In this document: positions 63,302 through 64,000 of the stretch, in pieces
How positions within the stretch are numbered: position 1 is the first letter of the stretch
Layout: each line of letters begins with the position of its first letter
Assembly: GCF_947495715.1 (NCBI RefSeq)
Contig: NZ_CANLZU010000011.1
Span: 62,001 to 126,000, forward strand
Direction: 5' to 3'
Source of the DNA: an uncultured Oceanisphaera sp.
GTDB lineage: Bacteria; Pseudomonadota; Gammaproteobacteria; Enterobacterales; Aeromonadaceae
Length of the DNA: 64,000 nucleotides
Translations under genes and position numbers: made by a program
Notes under the pieces: model-generated
What the model was told of the DNA's origin: nothing
Databases searched by the model: none
The model's input: only the letters and a program-made list of their open reading frames with translations

Positions 63302-64000
63302 TTACAGCGCCTTGAGGATGTTATCCACGCTGTCTTTGGCATCACCAAACAGCATGACGCTGTTTTCGCGGAAGAACAGCGGGTTCTGTACCCCGGCGTA
63401 GCCGGTGTTCATGGAGCGTTTGAACACCACCACCTGCTGGGACTTCCACACTTCCAGTACCGGCATGCCGGCGATGGGGCTGGCCGGATCTTCCGACGCC
63501 GCCGGGTTGACGGTGTCGTTGGCGCCGATCACCAGTACCGTATCGGTATCGCTGAAATCGTCGTTGATCTCGTCCATTTCCAGCACAATATCGTAGGGTA
63601 CCTTGGCTTCCGCCAGCAGCACGTTCATGTGCCCGGGCAGACGACCCGCTACCGGGTGAATACCAAAACGTACCGTGACACCGGCCGCACGCAGCTTGGA
63701 CACCAGCTCCGCTACCGGATACTGGGCCTGGGCTACCGCCATGCCGTAACCGGGAGTGATGATGACCGAGCTGGAATTCTTCAGCATCTCGGCCACGTCT
63801 TCGGCATTCACCTCGGTGTATTCGCCATCTTCTTCATCGCCACCGCTGCTCACGGCACCGTCGGAGCCGAAACCACCGGCAATCACCGACACGAAAGAGC
63901 GGTTCATCGCCTTGCACATGATGTAAGACAGAATGGCACCGCTGGAGCCCACCAGGGCACCGATGACGATCAGCAGGTCGTTGGAGAGCATGAAGCCCGC
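63302..64000 (-). CDS. pntB: NAD(P) transhydrogenase subunit beta (3' part)
   Basis: The C-terminal 233 codons of PntB; the 5' part lies beyond the window. Visible are the end of the membrane domain ([18 protein letters not shown]) and the whole NADP(H)-binding domain III with [30 protein letters not shown] and [11 protein letters not shown]. With PntA it uses the proton gradient to make NADPH. An ATG at 63991 is internal and not the true start. Confidence 0.96.
   Translation of the reverse strand, partial: AGFMLSNDLLIVIGALVGSSGAILSYIMCKAMNRSFVSVIAGGFGSDGAVSSGGDEEDGEYTEVNAEDVAEMLKNSSSVIITPGYGMAVAQAQYPVAELVSKLRAAGVTVRFGIHPVAGRLPGHMNVLLAEAKVPYDIVLEMDEINDDFSDTDTVLVIGANDTVNPAASEDPASPIAGMPVLEVWKSQQVVVFKRSMNTGYAGVQNPLFFRENSVMLFGDAKDSVDNILKAL

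Overview
The window reads as chromosomal DNA of a GC-rich, probably marine gammaproteobacterium. Gene content and order (mrcA divergent from pilMNOPQ-aroKB-damX-dam-rpe-gph-trpS, a hybrid peroxiredoxin-glutaredoxin next to oxyR, dnaB-alr, nup-deoC-deoB beside yjjV) fit Aeromonadales. My best guess is a relative of Oceanimonas, Oceanisphaera or Zobellella; this rests on gene order and protein resemblance remembered from those groups, not on a search. No prophage, integron, CRISPR array, rRNA or tRNA gene was seen.

Layout. 1-4877: an Lrp-type regulator divergent from a YjeH-like amino-acid exporter, then an HlyD/ATPase/permease efflux operon. 5133-7325: glutathione-dependent formaldehyde detoxification (adhC, fghA). 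7618-10145: an AraC regulator and the proline symporter putP. 10357-11301: two complementary bacterioferritin subunits. 11562-14080: an orphan lipoprotein, a SpoIIAA-like protein and a DUF2939 protein. 14223-18984: homogentisate pathway (hmgA, fumarylacetoacetase, maiA, acetoacetyl-CoA synthetase). 19475-32059: a long minus-strand run from pilM down to trpS, interrupted by a small plus-strand DUF2970 gene. 32224-34605: mrcA. 35079-38304: oxyR, a pyridine nucleotide-disulfide oxidoreductase and Prx-Grx, with a candidate OxyR operator. 38500-43863: dusA, zur, a BASS-family transporter, alr and dnaB. 44142-49934: a Tim44-like protein, deoxynucleoside catabolism and yjjV. 50457-55684: prfC, a DTW-domain tRNA modification enzyme, a cytochrome-c-tailed urate oxidase (PuuD type) and an orphan SDR. 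55771-59891: a PhnDCE-like ABC importer resembling the putative selenate family, and AzlCD. 59977-62685: a two-component system divergent from a periplasmic 5-hydroxyisourate hydrolase, the same arrangement as E. coli hprSR-hiuH, with a matching operator. 63302-64000: the 3' part of pntB.

The most striking signal is a dispersed intergenic element present in five copies of about 360-500 bp (18982, 34632, 45077, 49966, 62836), plus a single-module relative at 6061 inside the adhC-fghA transcript. Each full copy has outward TACCAA-type ends and two back-to-back modules. A typical module is an outer stem enclosing hairpins whose terminal loops are nearly always six bases of the form A-N-G-G-A-T/C. 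Stem sequences differ completely between copies while pairing and loop are kept, including compensatory changes and a G-U wobble. The two modules face opposite ways, so a transcript from either side shows one set of GGA loops. Four of the five copies lie between convergent genes, and three element ends coincide with the TAA stop codon of a flanking gene. This looks like a mobile, two-way 3'-UTR RNA element with the geometry of a CsrA/RsmA binding site. It also recalls the published TwoAYGGAY RNA motif, whose function is unknown.
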